Assembly: GCA_023525715.1 (NCBI GenBank)
Contig: CM042010.1
Span: 62,113,729-62,177,728, forward strand
Direction of reading: 5' to 3'
DNA: 64,000 nucleotides
Origin: Cichorium intybus
Taxonomy: Eukaryota > Streptophyta > Magnoliopsida > Asterales > Asteraceae
In this document: in pieces, positions 31,104-40,329 of the stretch
Numbering within the stretch: the first letter of the stretch is position 1
Layout: every line of letters begins with the position of its first letter
Program-made: the position numbers and the translations under genes
Notes under the pieces: model-generated
Seen by the model: the letters and a program-made list of their open reading frames with translations, nothing else
Told to the model about the DNA's origin: nothing
Database searches by the model: none

Positions 31104-32054
31104 ATGATGTCTACATCTAACGAGAATAATGAATCAATAATTATTAATAACAAAGAAAATGAATCAGGATATATATTTGATGCTCTAGTTAGTAAAAATA
31201 ATATAAATAAATATGCTATTAGAAAATCAAATTTTACATTATCAGAAAAACATAATTTTAAATACGATACATTTAAAAATCTATTTTCAAGAAAAAATAT
31301 TATTTATTATGGTAAAATAGTAGGTGAAGAACCGATACCTATAGAATCAACTCAAGGAAATATAATTATACCTATTATTAATAAACAACAGATCAAAAAT
31401 AAAATACAACATATCAAAGAAATAGATCGATCAAAGATAGCATATATTCATATATCTACAATTCAAGTAATTTTGAAAAGTACTTTTAGGGATTTAGATA
31501 CACCAATAGAATTAGAAATTAGAGATGATCGTATAATTAATAGTCAAGAAAGTATTATTGCAAAAGGAAAAGACAATTTAATTGAAGGAAAAATAAAATT
31601 TAATATAAATATACAATTAGGACATAGTTTAAAAGATAGAAATCTAAGTAATAGTATTACAGTAAGATATAAATTATTAAGACAAAATTTTATGTTAAAA
31701 GGAAATCATCCTTTTACTTTAACATATCAAATAAACTATGCATTAACAAATTCTCATCATAGTATTACATTTAAAACAGAAGATAGAATTCATATTGATA
31801 AACTATTTGAACCTTTATTATCTCTTGAATCACCAAAAAGAATAGATAATAAACCAGTTTATGAAACAGATTTTCGACAACAAATAATTACACCTTTAGT
31901 TAAAAGAGACCCAATAATAGAGCCTCCAATTTCAACAATTATAGGAAGATCCTCTATTTCAGAAATACAACCTTCAACATCTACGGAAAATAGAAAAAAT
32001 GAAAACATTGAAGAAATAAAAGAAATGATTAGATCATTGAGTTTACGAATATGA
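31104..32054 (+). CDS. MP: Movement protein, intact
   Basis: Complete 316-residue copy. It differs from the copy at 24926 by scattered residues (NNKEN, NKYAIRK, FRDLDT, KDNLIE, LGHSLK). The 30K core is kept. The stop overlaps ORF A. Confidence 0.92.
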   Translation: MMSTSNENNESIIINNKENESGYIFDALVSKNNINKYAIRKSNFTLSEKHNFKYDTFKNLFSRKNIIYYGKIVGEEPIPIESTQGNIIIPIINKQQIKNKIQHIKEIDRSKIAYIHISTIQVILKSTFRDLDTPIELEIRDDRIINSQESIIAKGKDNLIEGKIKFNINIQLGHSLKDRNLSNSITVRYKLLRQNFMLKGNHPFTLTYQINYALTNSHHSITFKTEDRIHIDKLFEPLLSLESPKRIDNKPVYETDFRQQIITPLVKRDPIIEPPISTIIGRSSISEIQPSTSTENRKNENIEEIKEMIRSLSLRI

Positions 32055-32290
32055 CAGAATCATCTAGTAGTAAAATATATGATATAGAATTACAAATGAA
32101 AGATGAAATGACAGTAAATGAAAAAATGCATATAATAAATAAAAAACTAAACAATCTCATAGAAATGAAACAACAATTATTGGTAAAACAAATACCAGAG
32201 ATATTACAAAAAATTGAACAAATTTATAAATTATTAGAAGTTAAAAATAATAAACAACTACTTTCTATCAAACCACCTTTAACATGGTAA
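32051..32290 (+). CDS. ORF A, 79-residue coiled-coil protein
   Basis: Starts in the MP stop (ATGA) and stops in the ORF B start (ATGGTAA). Residues about 15-65 have regularly spaced Leu/Ile/Met between Lys/Glu, a likely coiled coil, and the end is IKPPLTW. Size and coiled coil recall the virion-associated protein of caulimovirids, but homology cannot be shown by eye. Confidence 0.68.
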   Translation: MTESSSSKIYDIELQMKDEMTVNEKMHIINKKLNNLIEMKQQLLVKQIPEILQKIEQIYKLLEVKNNKQLLSIKPPLTW

Positions 32291-32373
32291 TAAAAAATAT
32301 GTTACAAAAATTCAAAACATGGTTTAAAAAGTATAAAAGAAATAAAGAAAATAGTTATAAAAATATTATATAA
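32284..32373 (+). pseudogene. ORF B, truncated
   Basis: Only 29 codons are open before a TAA at 32371-32373. A short tandem duplication (ATAATGATATATTAGATC) follows near 32390-32425. Confidence 0.6.
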
Positions 32374-32460
32374 AAAAATTATATAAATAATGATATATTA
32401 GATCTAAATAATGATATATTAGATCAATTATTTGAAAGCAATTGTTATGACTAAAAAATA

Positions 32461-32775
32461 ATGAACAACAACTTCTGGCTTGTTTATGAAAATGGACAAC
32501 CAAGACAATTTAATAATTTAGATTATCTTAATTATCTCTTAAATAAAAGCCACCAGGCCATAACAAATTTAGATCATCTTAGTATAGTATTTACTATGTA
32601 TGATTTGATAGAAATAAAAGAAGAAAACGAAAAGTTTTATTCTCTCTATAAACTACAAATTGATTCTGAAATTAATTGTCTAAAAAGACTTAGTCATATG
32701 AACGATTTTATATCATACAAAGATTATACAGATCAAATTAAAGTTAAAAAACTTATAAGAGAAAGAAAGATATAG
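32461..32775 (+). CDS. ORF C, unknown function
   Basis: Open 104-residue copy, one residue different from that at 4611 (DHLS instead of DHRS). Found only in A units, 37 bp before CP. Confidence 0.75.
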   Translation: MNNNFWLVYENGQPRQFNNLDYLNYLLNKSHQAITNLDHLSIVFTMYDLIEIKEENEKFYSLYKLQIDSEINCLKRLSHMNDFISYKDYTDQIKVKKLIRERKI

Positions 32776-32812
32776 CTAAATACTTATATCTACAAAATAA
32801 ATTATATAATAA

Positions 32813-34177
32813 ATGGAAACGCTCCAAGAACAAGTAGAAACGTTAACTAAATTAATGGCAGCATTAGAAATACCTGAAGAAGTAAAAGATGAAAATATAG
32901 AAAATGACGTCGAAGTAGTATACGATTTTACATCCGATGAAGAAAATCCATATAATAATCCTTATACTAATTTTGGAATAAAACGAAACAAATCATATGT
33001 AGAAGATGATTATCAAAATCAATACATATATGGACCACCATCTTTAGAAGAAAACTATTTGTATAGACAAGGTATGATTAAAAATAAACAAAATAAATGG
33101 GAAAAAGTACCGCCACAATATGTACCAAAATTATTTACCACTCCAAAACCCATAGATATTCTTTTTATAGACTGTGATTTAGATCCAGAAACAAAAATAC
33201 AAGATTGGAGTAATCAAATGGGTATACAAATTCAATTAACCGACGAACTTAGAAATTTACATCCAAGAAATTTCTTAAGTTACATTATGCATAAAACACA
33301 AGGAAATGTTTATCGTTTTCTATCATCATTAGAAGAAGATGAACTATCTAGAATAGCAACTATCGACGCAATGGAAACATTTAGAAAAGTTTTAGATAAA
33401 ATTCTCCAAGAGTTTGTAGGAAAAAAGATAGAAGATAATGAATCAAAAGAAGCCTTTAGAAATAAAGCATTATGGCACTTAACAAATTTAAAAATATGTA
33501 ATATGTGTTATCTAGATGCATTTATATGTGAATTTGCTGAACAATATTATTATTTAGATCCACCAAGACAAAAGTTAGCCTTAGACATGTTTTATCAAAA
33601 ATTACCATCTACTGTTTGTCAAAGTGTATTAAAATATTTTAACAAGCTTTCACAAGAAGGTAAAATAGCAGAATCATTAGGTGCTCGAATAAACGTCTTA
33701 AAAGAATGGATGAAAGATAAATGTCTAAAACAAAAAACTAAATTTGACGCACAAATTAATTTATGTTGTGAGAAACAATTTAATCAAATTGGTCAATACG
33801 GTTGTAAAAAGAACAAGCGTAAAAGAAAAAAGAAGGTTTGGAAAAAACAAGCATATAAACCAAAGTATAAACAATACTATAAAAACGGAGAAAGAAAATA
33901 TTTTAGAAATCGAAAACAATATAAGCAAAAATATAAATCAAATTCAAACTATTGTCCATCTAAGAAAAAAGATTGCAGGTGCTGGCTATGCCAAGAACAA
34001 GGACATAAAGCCTATGAATGTCCAATAAAAAATAAGAAAGCAAACGAAACAAATATATTAAAAATTGCTTATGATATAGGATATGAACCAATTGAAGATT
34101 CAGATGTAGATTCAGATATTGATATCTACGCATACACTACTGATTCAAATTCTGAATCCGATATTGATAACGAATGA
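32813..34177 (+). CDS. CP: Capsid protein, intact
   Basis: Second intact 454-residue CP. Acidic N-terminus, central shell region, Lys/Arg-rich arm, CCHC knuckle (CWLCQEQGHKAYEC) and acidic tail. Small differences from the 3209 copy include NQMGIQ, TIDAMETF, EFAEQYYYL and VCQSVL. The protease/RT part of Pol does not follow. Confidence 0.93.
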   Translation: METLQEQVETLTKLMAALEIPEEVKDENIENDVEVVYDFTSDEENPYNNPYTNFGIKRNKSYVEDDYQNQYIYGPPSLEENYLYRQGMIKNKQNKWEKVPPQYVPKLFTTPKPIDILFIDCDLDPETKIQDWSNQMGIQIQLTDELRNLHPRNFLSYIMHKTQGNVYRFLSSLEEDELSRIATIDAMETFRKVLDKILQEFVGKKIEDNESKEAFRNKALWHLTNLKICNMCYLDAFICEFAEQYYYLDPPRQKLALDMFYQKLPSTVCQSVLKYFNKLSQEGKIAESLGARINVLKEWMKDKCLKQKTKFDAQINLCCEKQFNQIGQYGCKKNKRKRKKKVWKKQAYKPKYKQYYKNGERKYFRNRKQYKQKYKSNSNYCPSKKKDCRCWLCQEQGHKAYECPIKNKKANETNILKIAYDIGYEPIEDSDVDSDIDIYAYTTDSNSESDIDNE

Positions 34178-34198
34178 ATAAAATATGTCTTTTGAATA

Positions 34199-34223
34199 TA
34201 TTAACAATATTATGATTTTGCAG
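34199..34223 (+). promoter_or_regulatory. Possible 3' splice site in component A
   Basis: TATTAAC at 34199-34205 resembles a branch point and TGATTTTGCAG ends at 34223, 18 nt later. It lies between CP and the Pol remnant, where an acceptor could give a short RNA for TAV. No donor has been assigned, so this is a suggestion only. Confidence 0.35.
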
Positions 34224-34252
34224 TTTCACGATAGAGAAAACAATGAAGAAAA

Positions 34253-34642
34253 ATGCTTGTATTACCAATTTTATACAATTTGCAACCAGAAGACTTATTA
34301 ATAGTCAAAACAGATGCATCAAAAGTATACAGTAATACGAAAGTATTACCAGAAGCATACAGTGATACGAAAGTATCATCAAAAGTATACAGTAATACGA
34401 AAGTATTACCAGAAGCATACAGTGATACGAAAGTATCATCAAAAGTATACAGTAATACGAAAGTATTACCAGAAGCATACATTGATACGAAAGTATCATC
34501 AAAAGCATACATTGATACGAAAGTATCATCAAAAGTATACATTGATACGAAAGTATCATCAAATTATACACATTACAGGTACATAAAGAGTGAGCAGAAC
34601 CACATAGCAGATACATTGACGAGAGAATGGAAGCCATTATGA
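34253..34642 (+). CDS. Pol remnant ORF with repeat array
   Basis: 129 residues: MLVLPILYNLQPEDLLIVKT, DAS, eight repeat units, then RNase H C-terminus. Open, ends 16 nt inside TAV. Same structure as at 2684-3106. Confidence 0.7.
   Translation: MLVLPILYNLQPEDLLIVKTDASKVYSNTKVLPEAYSDTKVSSKVYSNTKVLPEAYSDTKVSSKVYSNTKVLPEAYIDTKVSSKAYIDTKVSSKVYIDTKVSSNYTHYRYIKSEQNHIADTLTREWKPL
34321..34560 (+). repeat. Hairpin repeat array, 8 x 30 bp
   Basis: Eight exact 30-bp steps. Units 1, 3, 5 have AATAC-GAAA-GTATT stems; the others GATAC-GAAA-GTATC. In the first type the stem can extend to 7 bp (GTAATAC/GTATTAC). Confidence 0.92.
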
Positions 34643-36016
34643 AGCAAATCCAGCACCAGCTAAAACAGAAGTAGGAACAAAAAGTAGTCATGATGAAGCA
34701 ACTAGAAACAATCAAGAAGGAAGAAGAACAGCTCCAACAAACACTGCAGATATTTTCAACACAGTTCACTCCAGTCAAAGAAGACGCAGAAAAGTCAACA
34801 GGCAGTTCAACCATTCCACCTACACCAACAATCCAGCAAATTTCATCAGACAATACCGATAAACAACAGGAGAAGCCATCATCATCCACATGTAACTCTC
34901 AAGAAATATTCAAAACTCATCAACAATCAACTGATGCAGAAACGAAGAAATGGTACGTTATTTTTAAAGGACCACACAAAGGAATCTATAACGATTCGGG
35001 AATTGCAAATTCTCATATCGTTGGAAAGAACATTACACACAAAAGTTACAAAACAAAAGCTGAAGCAGAAACAGCATTCAGAGAAGCATACAAAACGGTT
35101 ACAACTGAAACCGTTGAAAAATCATCAAAGACAACCATCCTTGGAACCCTTTTAAAAAACAGAACCACGACCAATGTCTTTAAACCAGTTAAACGCAGCC
35201 AAAGCAGCCAAATCAGCCCTACAAGCTATACCATTTACAAAAGAAAAAGAATTAATGAAAAAACCAACCACAGAAAAATTCGCAAAATTATGGGACAGCC
35301 TAGTCTCATACACAGAGGTCCATTCACTGATGGGCTTTTACCCAGTCATAAGAAAGCCAGGCCCAAAAGCAATCTTCTTAGCCAACCTTACCGATCCAAT
35401 GACTCTTTGGGAATATTTCACCCATGGATTCATCGATACAATCTACCTAAATGGAAACAACCTACAATGCATAAGTGAATTTCCAACTAATTTTCAATCA
35501 GTTATTCGCCATTACAAGACACGTTTTGCAAAAGAACGTGATTTATTCATTAAATTACATTCCAGTTATCCATTTTTCGATGAAGACTCTCAACTACTAG
35601 TTCCAAGTATTACATTTGCATACATGGGAATCAGTAATGGAACTAAGCCAACTAAAGACGAACTTCCACATGAAACACCAACACAAGATCATCTAATTTT
35701 TTCATTAGCAGGAGTTTATTTAGCCTCTTCAAGAATAGGCAACGAAAAAGATCAAAAATCACAAGTCAGGATAAACTATTGCAGTAAACCATTTCTGTTA
35801 TATACAACAAATGACACTGAAATATCAACTGAAGGAATGCAAGCCGTAGAACGATTCGAAGAACCATTTGAAACATTCTCGCATCATCTTGCCGTTCTAC
35901 CTGCATAAATTAAAAAACAATTATGCAAACATATTATGCATTTTCCACGTCACCAATGCAATTATTGTCAAGAAAACAAGGATGAGACACCATTCATAGA
36001 GATAATGGAAGAATAA
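34627..36016 (+). pseudogene. TAV: TAV with nonsense codons and frameshift
   Basis: CAG to TAG at 34672-34674, an extra A in the A-run near 35155 and GAA to TAA at 35906-35908. The last two are shared with the copy at 52343-53732, which marks a segmental duplication. Confidence 0.9.
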
Positions 36017-36537
36017 TACACAACAGTACACAACACTCATCAACAGTGCACAGCACTCATCAAAAGCATTCAATCATTATGCACGACGCATTTTTCGCGG
36101 TGGTGAGGATTTGGATTTGACACAAAGAATATTTGTGGCCCCTTCCCTCATCATATCTTGTAATAATGTAGACTTTTAGTTTTTGTTGTTTGTTTTTAAT
36201 TATGTAAATTAGGTGCCAGTTACCATCCTATAGTTTGTCTTTATTTGTAAGTGCTAGACACAATAATGTAGTGTCAATAATAGCACGTATGCAGTAGCAG
36301 CCCTCATGTACTATAAATAAGGCGTTTGCCTAGTGTAATAAATCATAGCTTATTTGTGTTAAGTTTTGAGTGCTCTCAAAATTCCTCTGTTGAAGCCTTA
36401 TGCTTCTGAATAGCAGAGTTCTCTGTTGAAGCCTCACGCTTCTGAATAGCAGAGCCTATCGAAGTATCCACGAAGCAGTCAATCAACGCAGCGTCCAGAT
36501 ATCAGTCAGGTACATCCCTTACACATCCTCATACATC
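36017..36537 (+). promoter_or_regulatory. Promoter and leader, lineage P1
   Basis: TATA box at 36312-36320, AATAAA about 25 nt downstream and leader stem-loops at about 36385-36454. Within the duplicated segment. Confidence 0.77.
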
Positions 36538-36847
36538 ATGACCGATTCGAAAATACAAATACAAAACAATCGATATTATTTTCCATTAAAGATTCATAAA
36601 CAAAGATTTAAAAATAGAATTGAACGTAATAATAACAGAAATATAGCAAAATAAATGCGGAATGGTTTAACATGTGGTTTCTGAAATTCTTGCATGTAGA
36701 TACTTAAGCTGATTATCGTAGATATCAACCTCTAACTGTGTTACAGGGAGATGGATATTACGTTCAATTCTATTTTTAAATCTTTGTTTATGAATCTTTA
36801 ATGCAAAATAATATCGATTGTTTTGTATTTGTATTTTCGAATCGGTC
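36538..36847. pseudogene. Two ORF VII fragments joined head to head
   Basis: A plus-strand ORF VII start (36538-36630) runs into a minus-strand ORF VII (36667-36847) that lacks its ATG. The minus copy is joined at 36847 to promoter sequence at GGGAGGGG. Duplicated at 54254-54563. Confidence 0.75.
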
Positions 36848-37082
36848 GGGAGGGGCCACAAATATTCTTTGTGTCAAATCCAAATCCTCACCACCGTGAA
36901 TTAAGCGTCGTTGATTGCTTTTGTTGAGTGTGGTATACTGTTGTGTACTATTCTTCCATTATCTCCATGAATGGTGTCTCGTCCTTGTTTTCTTGACAAT
37001 AATTTCATTGGTGACGTGGAAAATGCATAATATGCTTGCATAATTGTTTTTTAATTTCTGCAGGTAGAACGGCAAGATGATG
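36848..37082 (-). pseudogene. TAV: Promoter scrap and TAV C-terminal fragment
   Basis: Reversed promoter sequence (36848-36947) and the last 45 or so codons of TAV (stop at 36948-36950, HQ*NYC region near 37000). At 37082 the strand flips to plus-strand RT. Confidence 0.75.
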
Positions 37083-38300
37083 CGGCTTTTTCATGTCCAC
37101 CTCAGCGACACTACGAATTGAACGTTCTACCATTTGGTCTAAAACAAGCACCCGCAATATATCAAAGGTTTATGGATTCAACCTTAAATGGTTTGGATCA
37201 AATATGTCTTGCATATATTGATGATATTATTGTTTTTACCAATGGAAATGAACAATTACACCTTGAAGCAGTTATTAAAGTTTTACAAAGAATTAAAGAA
37301 AAAGGTTTAGTTTTATCAAAAAAGAAATCTAAACTTTTACAAACTAAATTTGAATATTTAGGACTAAAAATCGAAGAAAACGGACAACTTTCTTTAACAG
37401 ATAATGTTCGAGAAAAATTGTATTTATTTCCCGATAAACTAGAAAACCGGAAACAAATACAACGATTTCTTGGCTGTTTAAACTACATCGCAGAACAAGG
37501 TTTTCTAAAAAATTTAGCAAATGAAAGAAGAATTTTACAAAAGAAAATATCAGAAAAAATACCATGGTCTTGGACCAATGAAGATACTATTTTAGTCAAA
37601 AATATAAAAAAAAATTCATGTTTTACCAACACTATACAACTCGCAACCAGACGACTTTTTAATAGTCGAAACGGATGCATCAAAAGATACATGGGCAGGA
37701 TGCCTAAAAGCAATTATACATGGAAAAATATTATTGGGTTTAGACACCGAGGGAAACCTTCTGCCTAAACCATTCGAAGCATACAGTGATACGAAAGTAT
37801 CATCAAAAGTATACAGTAATACGAAAGTATTACCAGAAGCATACAGTGATACGAAAGTATTACTAGAAGCATACAGTGATACGAAAGTATCATCAAAAGT
37901 AAACAGTAATACGAAAGTATTACCAGAAGCATACATTGATACAAAAGTATCATCAGAAGTATTAAAAATTGATAAATACGAGAAAAAATTATGTAAATAT
38001 GTATCGGGAACATTTTCCCAAACTGAACAAAACTACAGTACACATGAAAGAGAAACACTGGCATGTCTCAGAACCTTAAAGAAATGGAAAATCGATCTAC
38101 TACAGACATGATTTGAACTCTGAACATATTCAAAATATCTGTTAGGATTCTGGCGATACAAGTTACAAGAAGATTACTGTCGTGGAAGGCTAATCCGTTG
38201 GCAGTTACAATTACACCAGTTTCATCCATATCTCAGGTACATAAAGAGTGAGCACAACCACATAGCAGATACATTGACGAGAGAATGCAAGCCATTATGA
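37083..38300 (+). pseudogene. Pol: Pol fragment: RT palm to RNase H
   Basis: Starts in RT (AFSCPPQRHYE). YIDD is present. A 2-nt deletion near 37610 shifts the frame; AGA to TGA at 38109-38111 and CGA to TGA at 38121-38123 stop RNase H, whose RTDSK Asp has also changed. Confidence 0.88.
37775..37954 (+). repeat. Hairpin repeat array, 6 x 30 bp
   Basis: Component B order; the spacer of the third unit has ACTA in place of ACCA, outside the stems. Confidence 0.88.
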
Positions 38301-39256
38301 AGCAAATCCAGCACCAGCTAAAACAGAAGCAGGAACAAAAAGTAGCCATGATGAAGCAACTAGAAACAATCAAGAAAGAAGAAGAACAGCTCCAACAAAC
38401 ACTGCAGATATTGTAAACACAGTTCACTCCAGTCAAAGAAGACACAGAAAAGTCAACAGGCAGTTCAACCATTCCACCTACACCAACAATCCAGCAAATT
38501 TCATCAGACAATACCGATAAACAACAGGAGAAGCCATCATCATCCACATGTAACTCTCAATAAATATTCAAAACTCATCAACAATCAACTGATGCAGAAA
38601 CGAAGAAATGGTACGTTATTTTTAACGGACCACACAAAGGAATCTATAACGATTGGGGAATTGCAAATTCTCATATCGTTGGAAAGAACGTTACACACAA
38701 AAGTTACAAAACAAAAGCTGAAGCAGAAACAGCATTCAGAGAAGCATACAAAACGGTTACAACTGAAGCCGTTGAAAAATCATCAAAAACAACCATCCTT
38801 GGAATCCTTCCAAAAACAGAACCACAACCAAAGTCTTTAAACCAGTTAAACGCAGCCAAAGCAGCCAAAGCAGCCCTACAAGCTATACCATTTACAAAAG
38901 AAAAAGAATTAATGAAAAAAACAACCACAGAAAAATTCGCAAAATTATGGGACAGCCTAGTCTCATACACAGAGGTCCATTCACTAATGGGCTTTTACCC
39001 AGTCATAAGAATGCCAGGCCCAGAAGCAATTTTCTTAGCCAACCTTACCAATCCAATGACTATTTGGGAATATTTCACCCATGGATTCATCGATACAATC
39101 TACCTAAACGGAAACAACCTACAGTGCATAAGTGAATTTCTAACTAATTCTCAATCAGTCATCCGCCATTACAAAACACGTTTTGCCAAGGAACGTGATT
39201 TATTCATTAAATTATATTCCAGCTATCCATTTTTTGATGAAGACTCACAGCTACTA
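38285..39256 (+). pseudogene. TAV: TAV fragment, truncated by MP joint
   Basis: Starts MQAIMK (second codon changed). TCA to TAA at 38414-38416 and GAA to TAA at 38561-38563 break it. At 39256, about two thirds through, it is joined to MP sequence. Confidence 0.87.
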
Positions 39257-39949
39257 AGGAAATATAATTATGGTAAAATAGTAGGTGAACAACCGATACC
39301 TATAGAATCAACTCAAGGAAATATAATTATACCTATTATTAATAAACAACAAATCAAAAATAAAATACAACATATCAAAGAAATAGATCGATCAAAGATA
39401 GCATATATTCATATATCTACAATTCAAGTAATTTTGAAAAGTACCTTTAATGATTTAGATACACCAATAGAATTAGAAATTAGAGATGATCGTATAATTA
39501 ATAGTCAAGAAAGAATTATTGCAAAAGAAAAAGGAAATTTAATTGAAGGAAAAATAAAATTTAATATAAATATACAATTAGGACTTAGTTTAAAAGATAG
39601 AAATCTAAGTAATAGTATTACAGTAAGATATAAATTATTAAGACAAAATTTTATGTTAAAAGGAAATCATCCTTTTACTTTAACATATCAAATAAACTAT
39701 GCATTAACAAATTCTCATCATAGTATTACATTTAAAACAGAAGATAAAATTCATATTGATAAACTATTTGAACCTTTATTATCTCTTGAATCACCAAAAA
39801 GAATAGATAATAAACCAGTTTATGAAACAGATTTTCGACAACAAATAATTACACCTTTAGTTAAAAGAGACCCAATAATAGAGCCTCCAATTTCAACAAT
39901 TACAGGAAGATCCTCTATTTCAGAAATACAACCTTCAACATCTACGTAA
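38912..39949 (+). other. Chimeric TAV-MP open frame
   Basis: A 345-codon open frame crosses the joint in frame: TAV up to FFDEDSQLL, then MP from YGKIVGEQP to a TAA (GAA to TAA) at 39947-39949. It has no N-terminal half of either protein and no promoter close by. Most likely a chance product of recombination, but it could give a fusion protein if transcribed. Confidence 0.7.
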
Positions 39950-40015
39950 AATAGAAAAGATGAAAACATTGAAGAAATAAAAGAAATGATTAGATCATTA
40001 AGTTTAAGAATATGA
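39257..40015 (+). pseudogene. MP: Movement protein lacking N-terminus
   Basis: Begins at about residue 67 of MP after the TAV joint. The nonsense codon at 39947-39949 removes the tail. Homology ends at the normal stop, overlapping ORF A. Confidence 0.88.
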
Positions 40016-40116
40016 CAGAATCATCTAGTAGTAAAATAAATGATATAGAATTACAAATGAAAGATGAAACAACAATTATTGGTAAAACAAATACCAGAGA
40101 TATTACAAAAAATTGA
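40012..40116 (+). pseudogene. ORF A truncated by 62-bp deletion
   Basis: Identical lesion to the copies at 14879 and 25873. Confidence 0.75.
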
Positions 40117-40182
40117 ACAGATTTATAAATTATTAGAAGTTAAAAATACTAAACAACCACTTTCTATCAAACCACCTTTAAC

Positions 40183-40329
40183 ATGGTAATCAAAAATATG
40201 TTACAAAAATTCAAAACATGGTTTAAAAAGTATAAAAGAAATAAAGAAAATAGTTATAAAAATATTATATTAAAAAATTATATAAATAATGATATATTAG
40301 ATCAATTATTTAGTAATTGTCATGACTAA
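40183..40329 (+). CDS. ORF B, 48-residue form
   Basis: Open; stop overlaps the Pol start at 40322-40329. Confidence 0.62.
   Translation: MVIKNMLQKFKTWFKKYKRNKENSYKNIILKNYINNDILDQLFSNCHD

Larger units (their letters stand above)
30166..36630 (+). mobile_element. Component A unit A2
   Basis: Best preserved A unit: promoter P2, ORF VII, PBS, MP, ORF A, ORF B, ORF C, CP, Pol remnant, TAV, promoter P1, ORF VII start. MP, ORF A, ORF C, CP and the remnant are open; ORF B and TAV are damaged. ORF VII to ORF VII distance is about 5.93 kb, which estimates the component length. Confidence 0.88.
34627..38300 (+). repeat. Segmental duplication, copy 1
   Basis: Collinear with 52343-56016 at a constant offset of 17716 bp. 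Both copies share derived features: two TAV lesions, the ORF VII inverted joint at 36630/54346, the ORF VII/promoter joint at 36847/54563, the TAV/RT inversion at 37082/54798 and the same Pol nonsense codons. Only a few substitutions separate them by eye. The homology may extend further left through the CP region, where both are A units. Confidence 0.88.

Noticed and set aside
33744..34028. 94-residue basic ORF inside CP (MTHKLIYVVRNN)
   Set aside because: Shifted frame over the Lys-rich CP arm; it breaks where CP has a frame change and no known caulimovirid gene lies there.
34321..34560. CRISPR-like array
   Set aside because: Units are contiguous 30-bp steps without variable spacers, they code in frame inside RNase H, and the genome is eukaryotic.
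38704..38970. 88-residue opposite-strand ORF (MYETRLSHNFANFS), repeated in many TAV copies
   Set aside because: Antisense frame of TAV; it follows TAV deletions and has no own signals.
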